Source: Microbacterium trichothecenolyticum (GTDB taxonomy: Bacteria > Actinomycetota > Actinomycetes > Actinomycetales > Microbacteriaceae). Taken from it: a DNA stretch of 64,000 nt. Below, piece after piece: positions 52,109 through 61,267 of the stretch. The stretch's first letter is position 1. Each line of letters starts with the position of its first letter. The translations under genes and the position numbers were made by a program. The stretch is from assembly GCF_000956465.1 (NCBI RefSeq), contig NZ_JYJA01000033.1:124001-188000 (forward strand). The letters run 5' to 3'. A model generated the notes under the pieces. That model saw only the letters and a program-made list of their open reading frames with translations. It was not told the DNA's origin and did not search any database.

Positions 52109-53401
52109 ATGCCACAGCACTCACGCATTCGGCACCTCCGGTGGTCGCTCCTCGCGATCCCTGCGGCGGGTGCACTCGTCCTCGCCGGCTGTTCCGGCTC
52201 CACCGACGGTGGCGACAGCTCAGCCGATCCGGACACCGTCGGATTCAGCCTCATGGTCGCCCAGGCGAACGACGCCGACGACTTCTACGCCCAGACCGCG
52301 CAGAAGTACACCGAAGAGACCGGCGTCCCGATCGAAGTCATCCCCTACCCGTCGGATGCCTACAACACCCAGGTCACGACCCAGCTTCAGGCAGGCAACG
52401 CGGCCGACATGATGGTCCTCGCGCCCGGCACCGGGCAGCCGATCTCGGTCATCACTCTCGCCGACGCGGGCTTCCTCGAGCCGCTCGACGACACCGCCGC
52501 GGGCCTGCTGCCCGCCGGCAGCGAGGCGGAGTTCCAGATCGACGGGAAGACGTACGCCCAGCCGACCGCGCTCACCCCCGTCGGGATGGTGTTCAACGTG
52601 ACCGCGGCCGACGAGGCAGGCGTCACCGAGTATCCCTCGACGTACGAAGACCTCCTGGCCGCGTGCGCTGACGCGCGGGAGGCGGGCAAGTCGTTCACCG
52701 TTCTCGCCGGCGGCGTCTCGTTCAACACCGGGCTCATCTCGATGCTGATCTCGGCGACCCGCGTGTACGCCCAGACGCCGGACTGGAACGAGCAGCGCGC
52801 AGCCGGTGACGTCACGTTCGCCGACAGCGGCTGGAAGGACGTCCTCGACGACATCGTCGAGATGAACGACAAGGGCTGCTTCCAGGATGGCGCCGCGGGC
52901 GGCACGTTCGACTCGATCACCCAGGGGATGGGAGGCGGGACGTCTCTGACGGCCGCCGTTCCCGGCAGCGCCGCCGCCTCGATCGGCGACGCCACCGGCG
53001 CCGAGCTCAACGTGCAGGCGTTCCCGCCCGCCGACGGCGAGAAGGCCTTCACCGTCACGGGCGCCAACTACGCGTGGGGGATCAACGCCGCGTCGGACGA
53101 CGCCGTGAAGGCGTCCGCGCAGGCCTTCCTCGACTGGGTCGCCCAGCCGGAGAACGCCAAGGCGTACGCCGACCTCTCGGGTTCGGTGCCGATCACGGGC
53201 ATCGACACCGAAACGCTCCTTCCGGAGTACGCGCCGATCGGCGACCTGCTCGCGAACGGCGACTACGCGGGCCTGCCGAACGCGACGTGGCCGAACCCCG
53301 CCGTCTACGACGCCCTCGGCGTCGGCGTGCAGGGCCTCTTGACCGGTCAGAAGACGGTCGACCAGGTGCTGGCCGACATGGACGCCGCCTGGGACCAGTG
53401 A
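52109..53401 (+). CDS. extracellular sugar-binding lipoprotein, CUT1 (family 1)
   Basis: A 430-residue solute-binding protein: signal peptide with lipobox LAGC (Cys at about 28), a Gly/Ser/Asp-rich tether, then the family 1 fold (VGFSLMVAQANDADDFY, YPSDAYNTQVTTQLQAGNAADMM, a hinge in YAQPTALTPVGMVFN). It is membrane-anchored outside the cell and should deliver ligand to the permeases at 46770-48569, judging from a shared promoter motif and the absence of another partner. GAAAGGG precedes the ATG. A strong hairpin terminator follows at 53422. Confidence 0.92.
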   Translation: MPQHSRIRHLRWSLLAIPAAGALVLAGCSGSTDGGDSSADPDTVGFSLMVAQANDADDFYAQTAQKYTEETGVPIEVIPYPSDAYNTQVTTQLQAGNAADMMVLAPGTGQPISVITLADAGFLEPLDDTAAGLLPAGSEAEFQIDGKTYAQPTALTPVGMVFNVTAADEAGVTEYPSTYEDLLAACADAREAGKSFTVLAGGVSFNTGLISMLISATRVYAQTPDWNEQRAAGDVTFADSGWKDVLDDIVEMNDKGCFQDGAAGGTFDSITQGMGGGTSLTAAVPGSAAASIGDATGAELNVQAFPPADGEKAFTVTGANYAWGINAASDDAVKASAQAFLDWVAQPENAKAYADLSGSVPITGIDTETLLPEYAPIGDLLANGDYAGLPNATWPNPAVYDALGVGVQGLLTGQKTVDQVLADMDAAWDQ

Positions 53402-53421
53402 TCCCACGGGATCAGCGGTGA

Positions 53422-53460
53422 ACGATGCCGCCCGGGGCCTCGCGCCCCGGGCGGCATCGT
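53422..53460 (+). terminator. GC-rich hairpin terminator after binding-protein gene
   Basis: Arms of 17 bases (53422-53438 and 53444-53460) are exactly complementary around the 5-base loop CTCGC. It starts 20 bp after the lipoprotein stop. There is no T-run, as usual in high-GC actinobacteria. It should separate this gene from the GH3 pseudogene. Confidence 0.8.
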
Positions 53461-53521
53461 CATGACCGGCGTCCGAGAACGACGCGACGCCGAACCCGAT
53501 CCACCCCCCAAGGAGCCTGAC

Positions 53522-55643
53522 GTGAACCGATCCGCCCGCGTGCAGCGGCTGCTCGCCGAGATGACCCCGGCCGAGAAGCTCGGCCAGCTGCAGATCGTGT
53601 TCCGTCCGCGGCACGACGATGTCGCAGAGCTCATTCGCGAGGGCCTCGGCTCGATCTTCTGGCCCCGCTCGGCGGCGGCGACCAACGCGCTGCAGCGGAT
53701 CGCCGTCGACGAGACCCGCCTCGGCATCCCCGTGCTCGTCGGGCTCGACGTCATCCACGGGCAGCGCACGATCGCGCCCGTCCCGCTCGCGCAGGCCGCG
53801 AGCTTCGACCCTTCGCTCGTCGAGGAGCTCGCCGCGCTCGCGGCCGCCGAAGCACGCTCGGGCGGCGTCACGTGGACCTTCTCCCCCATGGTCGACGTCT
53901 CCCACGATCCGCGCTGGGGCCGCGTGGTCGAGGGGTTCGGCGAGGACGTCCACCTCACCGGGGTCTTGGGCCGGGCGATGGTGCGCGGCTACCAGGGCGA
54001 CGACCTCGCCGGCCCACACGCGATCGCCGCGACCGCGAAGCACTTCGTCGCCTACGGTCAACCCGAGGGCGGCCGCGACTACAACGCGGTCGACGTGTCG
54101 GAACACCGGCTGCGCAACATCTATCTCGAGCCCTTCCGCGCGGTCGTCGACGAGGGCGCGGCCGCGGTCATGGCGTCGTTCAACACCGTCGCCGGGGTGC
54201 CGATGCACGCCAACCGGCAGCTGATGACCGGGGTGCTCAAGGACGAGTGGGGGTTCCCCGGCGTCGTCGTGGGCGATGCCGAGGGCGTGCGCAACCTGCT
54301 TCCGCACGGCATCGCCGAGGATCTGACGGATGCCGCGTCCCAGGCGTTCCGCGCCGGTCTCGACGTCGAGATGGACGGAGCTCCTTCGGAAGTCGCCGAC
54401 GCCCTGCTGTCAGCGATCGACCCCGCGCGCCTCGACGACGCCGTCGCCCGCGTGCTCGCACTCAAGGAGTCGCTCGGTCTCTTCGCCTCTCCGTACGCGA
54501 GCGAGGCCGACGAGCTCACCGCCCCGACCGCCACGGGGCGGGCACTCGTGCGGCGAGCCGCCGCCCGGTCGTCGGTGCTGCTCAAGAACGACGGGACGCT
54601 GCCGCTCGGCGCACCCGCCCGCGTGCTGCTGACGGGCCCTTACGCCGACTCGACCGATCACCTCGGCGCCTGGACGCAGTCCTTCGGCGCGGATGCAGGG
54701 ACCATCGCCGACGAGTTCGCCGCGCGTCGGCCAGGCGTGGACCTGCGGGTCGTCCCCGGCGTCGGCTTTCTGGGCGACGACGACGCCGGCATCGCGGACG
54801 CCGTCGCGGCGGCGGCGGAGAGCGACATCGTGATCGTCCTCGCGGGAGAGCCGAGCGCCCTCTCGGGCGAGGCGGCCTCCCGCAGCGACCTGCGGCGTCC
54901 CGTTCGCCGTCGTCCTCGAGACCGGTCGCCCCCTCGTCGTCTCCGACTGGATCGATCTCGCGAACACGGTCGTCGTCGCCTGGCACGGCGGCACCGAGGC
55001 CGCCGGGGCGATCGTCGACGTGATCCTCGGCGACGCCGAGCCCGCCGGGCGCCTTCCGATGTCGTGGCCGCGATCGGTCGGTCAGATCCCGATCCGCTAC
55101 GCGCACGAGAACACCGGGCGGCCCGCGACGACGGGAGGCTCTCTCACCACCGAGACCGCCGACATCGGCCTGCACGGCCCCGCGAACGTGCAGGACAAGT
55201 ACACCTCGAAGTACCTCGATCTCGAGCTCGGCCCGCAGTTCCCCTTCGGCCACGGCTCGGGTTACGCGACGTTCGCGCACGCGCGGGCCACGCTGTCCGC
55301 TTCCTCGATCAGCGGCGCCGACCTCGACGCCGGCGCGACGCTGTCGTTGTCGCTCGAGGTCGCCAACACGTCGGCGCGCACGGGCGACGAGGTCGTGCAG
55401 GTCTACGTCGAGGATGTCGTGGCGAGCATCGCTCCTCCCGTCCGTCGGCTCGTCGCGTTCGAGCGCAGGACCATCGAGCCCGGCCGCACCGCGGTGTTCG
55501 AGTTCGAGATCGGCCCCGATCAGCTCGGCTTCTGGACGACGACCGGCGCGACGCCGGAGTTCGTCGCGGAGCCCGGCCTCTTCCGCCTGCACGTCGGTGC
55601 GACGCTCACCTCGACTCAGGCCGTCGAGCTTCGGGTCGTCTGA
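53522..55643 (+). pseudogene. beta-glucosidase-like GH3, frameshifted by an internal deletion
   Basis: The first about 457 codons (GTG at 53522 after AAGGAG) encode a GH3 TIM barrel with KHFVAYG and the nucleophile region VVVGDAEGV, then part of the second domain up to SGEAASRSDL. At about 54889-54895 (CCTGCGG) the frame breaks. The downstream reading, GVPFAVVLETGRPLVVSDWIDL through the fibronectin-III-like end at 55643, continues in another frame. The usual stretch of roughly 15-20 residues between these blocks is missing, so this is a deletion with frameshift beside the acid/base loop. It is inactive unless the break is a sequencing error. Confidence 0.85.
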
Positions 55644-55644
55644 C

Positions 55645-57105
55645 TCAGCGCAGGGGCCGGTACCGGAAGTCGCGGAACCGCGCCATACCTGCGCCGGCCG
55701 CGTAGAGCGCCGGGCGCAGGCTCAGCAGGTCGCCCATCGTGTTGGCGTGGTACCCCGACGTCTCGTAGCGGATCGCGTGCCGCACCCACTCAGCGCCGGG
55801 CTCGCGGTACCAGCCCGTGACGATGTGCTCGTCGTTGCGGATCCGCAGCTGCAGGCGACGCACGGCGGGCGCCGGCTCGCGCCAGTGCGTGACGTGGCCG
55901 CCCGAGTAGCTCCTCATCCGTTCGCCGTCGATCCCCATCCCGCAGAACAGCCGGTCGTTGAAGAAGAGCAGCAGCCCGCCCTCGGCCCCGTCGATCTCGA
56001 CGTCGACCTCGACCTCGTACGAGTGGTCGCCGACGACGAGTGCGAGCGGCGACGTGTCGCCCGGCCCCGTTCCCTTGCCCGCGAGCACGAGGCCGTCGTC
56101 GAGCGTCAGACGCGCGGCCTCGCCGGGCGAAGGGGCATGGAACGTCCACCGCTCCCCCAGTCGCAGCGCGGCGAAGTCGTCGTCGAACCCGCGAGACGGG
56201 GAGGGGACGGATGCCGCGGCCGGGGCATCCAGCTCGCCTCCGATGTCGTCCAGCGCGGCGGCAGGCCAGCCATCCTCGGTCCACGCGATGGGCTCGAGCA
56301 GGATCTGGCGACCGAGTGTGCGATACCCGTTCTCGTAGCCGTGCGACACCATCCACCAGCTGCCTTCGCCGGTGGGGAGGATCGTCGCGTGTCCCCGCGA
56401 CCACCACTTCTCAGCGGCCTGCTCGGTGCGGGCGACGGGGTTGTGCGGACTGTTCTCCCACGGCCCGTGGACCGAGCGGGACCGCGCCACGATGACCATA
56501 TGCCCGGTCGGCGGCCCGCCCGTGCCGCCGACGGCGCTCACGAGATAGAACCATTCGCCGCGGCGGAAGAGCTTGGGTCCTTCGAGCGCGTACGCCTCTG
56601 TGATCCACTCCTCGGGGTAACGCCAGCCGTCGTACACCTTCTCCAGCTCGCCGACGGTGGCGAGTCCGTCGTCGGTGAGACCGATGCGGCGGATGCCGTT
56701 GACGAAGAGGTAGCGCTTGCCGTCCTCGCCGACCACGTGCCCCGGGTCGATCGCCCACCGGATGCCCAGGTCGATCGGGTCCGACCATGGGCCTTCCATC
56801 GAGTCGGCGTGGATGACGAAGATCGCCGGTGCATCGAGTGCCGACCACGTCGCGGGGATGAACGGGATGTAGATGAAGAAGCGCCCGTCGACCTCTGCGA
56901 TGTCGACCGCGAACGTGCTGCCGAGCGGCTCGGCGAGCGCCGACCCCGCGTAGGTCCAGTTCACGAGGTCCGGTGAGCGATAGAGCAGGAGACCCGGCGC
57001 CGACTCGAACGACGAGTACGTCATCCAGTACTCGTCGCCGACCTTGATGACAGCGGGGTCGGGCCGGTCTCCGCCGAGGACGGGGTTGACGAAGGTCGGC
57101 GGCAT
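55645..57105 (-). CDS. glycoside hydrolase GH43 with C-terminal sandwich
   Basis: A 486-residue GH43 enzyme (beta-xylosidase or alpha-arabinofuranosidase type). The five-bladed propeller begins FVNPVLGGDRPDPAVIK with the catalytic base Asp in DRPDP. The pKa-modulating Asp is in RWAIDPGHV and the acid Glu in ALEGPKLFRRG. From about residue 300 a GH43-associated beta-sandwich follows (FDDDFAALRLGERWTF). The ATG at 57105 follows GGAGAGTG; a GTG-initiated longer form is possible. It is convergent with the GH3 pseudogene (1-bp gap) and probably removes xylose or arabinose side groups. No signal peptide. Confidence 0.88.
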   Translation of the reverse strand: MPPTFVNPVLGGDRPDPAVIKVGDEYWMTYSSFESAPGLLLYRSPDLVNWTYAGSALAEPLGSTFAVDIAEVDGRFFIYIPFIPATWSALDAPAIFVIHADSMEGPWSDPIDLGIRWAIDPGHVVGEDGKRYLFVNGIRRIGLTDDGLATVGELEKVYDGWRYPEEWITEAYALEGPKLFRRGEWFYLVSAVGGTGGPPTGHMVIVARSRSVHGPWENSPHNPVARTEQAAEKWWSRGHATILPTGEGSWWMVSHGYENGYRTLGRQILLEPIAWTEDGWPAAALDDIGGELDAPAAASVPSPSRGFDDDFAALRLGERWTFHAPSPGEAARLTLDDGLVLAGKGTGPGDTSPLALVVGDHSYEVEVDVEIDGAEGGLLLFFNDRLFCGMGIDGERMRSYSGGHVTHWREPAPAVRRLQLRIRNDEHIVTGWYREPGAEWVRHAIRYETSGYHANTMGDLLSLRPALYAAGAGMARFRDFRYRPLR

Positions 57106-57109
57106 CCGC

Positions 57110-57226
57110 TCACTCTCCACGATCTTCTCCTGCTCGCGCGGCCACGTCACGCCGACGACCACGCGTGGCCGCGGCGTCACGAGGATGCGGCGGGATCTGC
57201 GCTCCCGGGAACTCGGTCTGACTCAT
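57110..57226 (-). other. possible 38-codon leader ORF upstream of GH43
   Basis: An ATG at 57226 preceded by TTGAGGAACC opens a 38-codon frame (MSQTEFPGAQIPPHPRD...) whose TGA ends 4 bp before the GH43 start. The 128-bp gap also holds a GCGGCCACG/CGTGGCCGC inverted repeat (57138-57172). It may be a translated leader or a decayed N terminus; no homology is recognised. Confidence 0.2.
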
Positions 57227-57233
57227 CGGTTCC

Positions 57234-58862
57234 TCAAGACACTCGGAGCAGGGCGACTCGCGCGGCGCCGACGCGATCCACCGGGACGACCTGGAGGCGC
57301 TCGTCGCCGTTGAGGACGCGACCGGGAGCGACACCGCCCTCGTCCAGGAGAAGCTCGACGACGGAGTCGACCTCCACTGATCCCTGAGGTGCGGCGAAGT
57401 CGAGCTTCACGCCCTGGCCGATGACGACGAGCTCGTCGTCGGCCACGGCGAAGATCAGCCCGAACGGCCGCTGCTCGCCCGGCGTCGGAACGGGCTCACG
57501 CGGGAGAGTCTCGTCGGGGACCGGCAGCGCCTCGTCGGGAAGCTGCACACCCACGTCGAGCAGGAAGTCACGGACGATGTCACTCAGCCCCCGAGCGCTC
57601 ACCGTGAGGTCCCCGACCGTGGTCTCGGCCGGAGGGGCGCCCGGCTCCACCACGACGGCGCCGATGCGTCCGGCTCGCTGGGCCTCGGCGATCTCCGGCT
57701 CGAAGGCGGTGAGGTAGGCGAGCATCCCGGCGACCTGGCCCTCGGGGTTGGCTCCGTCGACGCCGAAACCCGACCATCCGACCGCCCGATAGGCGCCGAT
57801 GGCGCGTGCGAGCTCGGCCGCGCGCAGTCTGCTCTCCGGCACGAAGAACGGCTGTGAACCTGTCGCGTAGGTCCGCATCGCCGAATCGGCGTCGTCCACG
57901 TAGATGTCGGGCCCGACGAGCGAAAGGGAGGGTGCCGCCGTGCGCCACACGTCGATGACGCGACTCGAGGGTCCGCCGCTCGGCCACTGGCCCGGTTCGT
58001 CCTGCCCGGGCTGAGGACCCAGCCACGCGTTGGCGTACATCGGGATCCGCTTGACGGACTGACCGCGCTCGGCGAGGTGCTGCACGTACGACGCGATCGA
58101 CCACGCCATGAAGATCTCGTCGGCGCCCGAGCCGTCGCCGAGCACCTCGCTCCATGTGCCCGCGTCACGCCGGCCGCCGTGCACCCAGAGTGAGTGGAGC
58201 AGCGACCCTTCGTCGCCCTCGCGAGCGGCGGCGATGAGCGCGGCCGGCGCACCCCGACGCCACGCCGTCTCGGCGAGGTCGCTCCGGTCGCGGCTGTCGC
58301 GCAGGATCCCCGACTCGTTCTCGACCTGGACCAGGGCGACGACATCGGTCCGATCGACCTCTGCGAGGTGAGTGATGAAGGCTTCGAACGCGGTGGCATC
58401 GGCATCGCGGAGCGCCTCGCTGAAGACCGAGAGCACGGGCGTCGGCATCACACCGGAATAGTGGAAGGCACTCCCCCGGGTCTTCGCGTGCACCACGGCG
58501 CGCGGGAATCTCGTCCGGTCCGCCCGCACCCACCGCGGCGCGTACGTCGACGTCGCGTTCTTGAACGCACCGAACCACAGCAGCACGAGATGCAGTCCCC
58601 GGCTGCGGGCCTCGTCGATCATCGCGTCCACGAGCGTGAAATCGAACTCGCCCTCGCGCGGCTCGGTCAGCGCCCAGCTGACCGGCGCGAGCACGGTGTT
58701 CGCGTGCAGCTCCCGCGCATGGGCGAACGACTGACGGATGGATGCCGTCGACGAGCTCGACGAGTTGTGCACCTGGCCGCCCAGCAGAAGGCGGAGCTCG
58801 CCGTCCTTGCGCAGACGCAGGTCTTCGCCGAACGACCAGGCCGAGCGATCGCCGGCGCTCAC
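57234..58862 (-). CDS. GH35-like glycosidase (DUF5597-type beta-galactosidase)
   Basis: A 542-residue TIM-barrel glycosidase. The start region LLLGGQVHNSSSSS, TVLAPVSWALTEPREGEFDFTLVD, LVLLWFGAFKNATSTYAPRWV and the acid/base ALVQVENESG are hallmarks of GH35 proteins carrying a DUF5597 C-terminal domain. The C-terminal half forms beta-sandwich structure. The start is GTG at 58862, sharing GTGA with the esterase stop; the open frame further upstream belongs to that gene's complement. Expected to remove beta-galactosyl or related residues from glycosides in the cytoplasm. Confidence 0.83.
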   Translation of the reverse strand: MSAGDRSAWSFGEDLRLRKDGELRLLLGGQVHNSSSSSTASIRQSFAHARELHANTVLAPVSWALTEPREGEFDFTLVDAMIDEARSRGLHLVLLWFGAFKNATSTYAPRWVRADRTRFPRAVVHAKTRGSAFHYSGVMPTPVLSVFSEALRDADATAFEAFITHLAEVDRTDVVALVQVENESGILRDSRDRSDLAETAWRRGAPAALIAAAREGDEGSLLHSLWVHGGRRDAGTWSEVLGDGSGADEIFMAWSIASYVQHLAERGQSVKRIPMYANAWLGPQPGQDEPGQWPSGGPSSRVIDVWRTAAPSLSLVGPDIYVDDADSAMRTYATGSQPFFVPESRLRAAELARAIGAYRAVGWSGFGVDGANPEGQVAGMLAYLTAFEPEIAEAQRAGRIGAVVVEPGAPPAETTVGDLTVSARGLSDIVRDFLLDVGVQLPDEALPVPDETLPREPVPTPGEQRPFGLIFAVADDELVVIGQGVKLDFAAPQGSVEVDSVVELLLDEGGVAPGRVLNGDERLQVVPVDRVGAARVALLRVS

Positions 58863-59767
58863 TGCGTCCCGCCGATCCAGCGCACGATCGCTTCGATGGT
58901 CGGCAGCGCGGCCGGGTCGGCGGGCTCGTTGATGTGGCCGTGGTCGGCGCCGGCCTCGAGGCGGAGAGCGACGTCGATCCCGGCAGCATCCAACTGCCGT
59001 GCGAAAGCCTCGCCCGACGGACGCAGGCCGTCGAATTCGCACACGAGCACGAACGTCGGCGGGAAGCCGTCGACCGACCCGAGTGCCGCGAAGGCGTGCG
59101 CATCGCCGAGCGCCTCGACGGACCCCGCGAAGTTCAGCGCGAGGCCACCATGCGGGGAGTCGGGATCGAGTTCTGCGGAGGCCGCTGGTCCGTTCGGATG
59201 CACGACCGGGTAGACGAGCACGAGCCCGTCGGGCACCCGATCGCCGGCGTCCCTCAGTCGCGCGACCGCGCCGGCGGTCAGGTTGCCGCCGGCACTCGCA
59301 CCCCCGAGGTATACGGTGTCGGCGGCGAACAGCTCATCCGCGTGCGCGACCGCGTGCCGCCAGGCGGCGAGCACGTCGTCCGAGGGCGCGGGGAAGTGCA
59401 CGTCGCCGAGGCACTTGACGTAGTCGACGGCGAGCACCGGGATGCCGCGCGCCGCGAGTTCGAGCGCGAACCAGTTCGACTCCGGCATGTCGAGGTGGCC
59501 GCCGATGAAGGCGCCGCCGTGCACCCACACGAGCGCGCGACCGGATGCCTCGGCCGAGGCATCCGTGTACAGCCGCGCCGGCACGGCACGGGCGCCCCCG
59601 TCGATCGCGGCATCGCGCGTCTCGACGTTCGCGAGGCGCGGGAAGCGGCGCTTCAGCGACTCCGTGTCGATGTCGGGTCGCGGGTCGGCCGGCTCGCCCT
59701 GCTCGCGGAACATCCGGAGCACCTCGGGCAGGGGCAGCGTGCGGAAGTCGACCTCGGTGTCAGACAT
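58859..59767 (-). CDS. alpha/beta hydrolase, HSL-type esterase
   Basis: A 302-residue HSL-type carboxylesterase: HGGAFIGGH oxyanion motif, GGASAGGN nucleophile elbow, CEFDGLRPSGEAF acid, and ADHGHINEP with the catalytic His. It resembles the esterase at 5950-6864. Its first 8 bp overlap the end of the fused C-deglycosidase gene (59760), so they are co-translated. Possible job: removing acetyl, malonyl or cinnamoyl groups that block sugars of plant glycosides before oxidation and C-C cleavage. Confidence 0.85.
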   Translation of the reverse strand: MSDTEVDFRTLPLPEVLRMFREQGEPADPRPDIDTESLKRRFPRLANVETRDAAIDGGARAVPARLYTDASAEASGRALVWVHGGAFIGGHLDMPESNWFALELAARGIPVLAVDYVKCLGDVHFPAPSDDVLAAWRHAVAHADELFAADTVYLGGASAGGNLTAGAVARLRDAGDRVPDGLVLVYPVVHPNGPAASAELDPDSPHGGLALNFAGSVEALGDAHAFAALGSVDGFPPTFVLVCEFDGLRPSGEAFARQLDAAGIDVALRLEAGADHGHINEPADPAALPTIEAIVRWIGGTQ

Positions 59768-61241
59768 GAGCCGCCTGCACGGCGCGCATCGAGGCGCGGA
59801 TGAGGTCGTGCTGCTTTCGGACGAGCAGCAGCGGATCGACTTCGCCGAGCTCGGCGAAGGCGTGCCCTTCCCACTCGCTCGACCAATAGCCGCGGTAGCC
59901 GCCCTCGACGAAGACGCGCACGAGCTCCGGGTAGTCGATCGCGGGCTCCTGGCCGTTCTCGTCGATGTCGTAGAACTTCGCGTGGACATGCGTGATCTGC
60001 GGCATGATATCGGCCCACTCGCGCGGGTCGACGTGGCCGTGCATGTTGAAGGCGAGGTGCGCGAACGAGCCGAGGCGGCCCGGGTCGAAGCCGCGGGACT
60101 TCAGGTAGCCGATGAACTCCTGCTGCCGCTCCTGCATGGTGGCATCGGTCGCCCAGATGCGCTGCAGCTCGGCGAGCGCGGCGTCATCCAGCCCTGCGCG
60201 CGCCACGGCGCGCAGCAGCGTCGGCGACATGCTGTGCATCGTCGACGAGAAGTCCGCGACGAATCCGAGCAGCGGCGAGTCCAGCTCGGCGTACGTGTCG
60301 CGCACCTTCAGGATCGGCTCGGCGTTCGGCCCCATCGGCGCGTGGATCTCGTACGCCAGCTGCAGGTCGAGTCGCTCCGCCACCGGAAGCAGCCGCCGCA
60401 GCAGCTCGGGCTTCGCCGACTGGATGCGCACCAGCGGGAACCCGAGCTTCTTCGCCCCCTGGAACATCAGCTCGCTGAACTCGAACTCCTCGTCCGGAGT
60501 CATGTCACGGTCGCGCCGGCGACCCATGTCGAGGTTCGCGCCGAAGGAGCTCGCGTCGAAGCCGTGCTTGTCGAAGGCGGCGCGCCACTGCGCGACGAAC
60601 TCGTCCGACACCACCGGGTAGGTCGGCAGCACCTGCGACGCGACGATCTCGATGCCGGGTCCGATGCCGAGCTCGGCCACGCGGTCGAGCAGGCCGTCGA
60701 AGTCGTACCAGCCCGCGCGGAACTCCGCACTCGCCGAGTACAGCGTGAGGCCGAGCTTGAAGGGGTCGTCCTCCGTGGCGGGCGGCGGAGGCGCGATGTC
60801 GGTCGCGGTCGCGAGGGGCGCAGCATCCGTGTCCGTCACTGTCAGCGTGAAGGACTGGCGCACGATGTTCGGCACATACAGGCCGGGGCCGCCGTCCTGT
60901 CCGGGCGCGATCTGCATGTACGGCAGGCGCAGCTCGCCGAAGATCTCGACGTCGTGCTGCTCGCCGAGCGCGACCGGCTGGTCGAGCCGTGCGACGAGGA
61001 GCGGATGCTGCTGCAGGAACCACAGCGTCTCGCTCTGCTGCGGCAGCTCGGCGAGCGCGTAGCGCGTGCCGCCGAGCTCGAAGGCGAGGTCGTCGGCCGG
61101 GAGCTCGACGCCGTCGACGGTGAGGCGGAGCGTCGAGACGGACGAGAGCCACAGGCTCCGGTACCACGGGATCGTGAGTTTCAGGGCGAGCCCGTCAGGG
61201 TGCGGACGGAGGCTGTCTTCGGCGATGAGTCCGTTGGGCAT
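59760..61241 (-). CDS. single-chain C-deglycosidase (DUF6379 and TIM-barrel subunits fused)
   Basis: A 493-residue fusion. Residues 1-135 are a DUF6379 domain ([43 protein letters not shown]), very like the separate subunit at 40487. Residues 136-160 are an Ala/Pro linker (IAPPPPATEDD). Residues 161-493 are a TIM barrel matching the separate subunit at 41734, with intact metal ligands E298, D330, H420 and E456. Known enzymes of this class are heteromers, so the fusion fixes a 1:1 ratio. The ATG at 61241 follows GGAGAGAACC. It is followed by esterase, GH35-like and GH43 genes in one unit. Confidence 0.85.
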   Translation of the reverse strand: MPNGLIAEDSLRPHPDGLALKLTIPWYRSLWLSSVSTLRLTVDGVELPADDLAFELGGTRYALAELPQQSETLWFLQQHPLLVARLDQPVALGEQHDVEIFGELRLPYMQIAPGQDGGPGLYVPNIVRQSFTLTVTDTDAAPLATATDIAPPPPATEDDPFKLGLTLYSASAEFRAGWYDFDGLLDRVAELGIGPGIEIVASQVLPTYPVVSDEFVAQWRAAFDKHGFDASSFGANLDMGRRRDRDMTPDEEFEFSELMFQGAKKLGFPLVRIQSAKPELLRRLLPVAERLDLQLAYEIHAPMGPNAEPILKVRDTYAELDSPLLGFVADFSSTMHSMSPTLLRAVARAGLDDAALAELQRIWATDATMQERQQEFIGYLKSRGFDPGRLGSFAHLAFNMHGHVDPREWADIMPQITHVHAKFYDIDENGQEPAIDYPELVRVFVEGGYRGYWSSEWEGHAFAELGEVDPLLLVRKQHDLIRASMRAVQAAHV

Positions 61242-61267
61242 GGTTCTCTCCGTTTTCGGGCGGTTCG

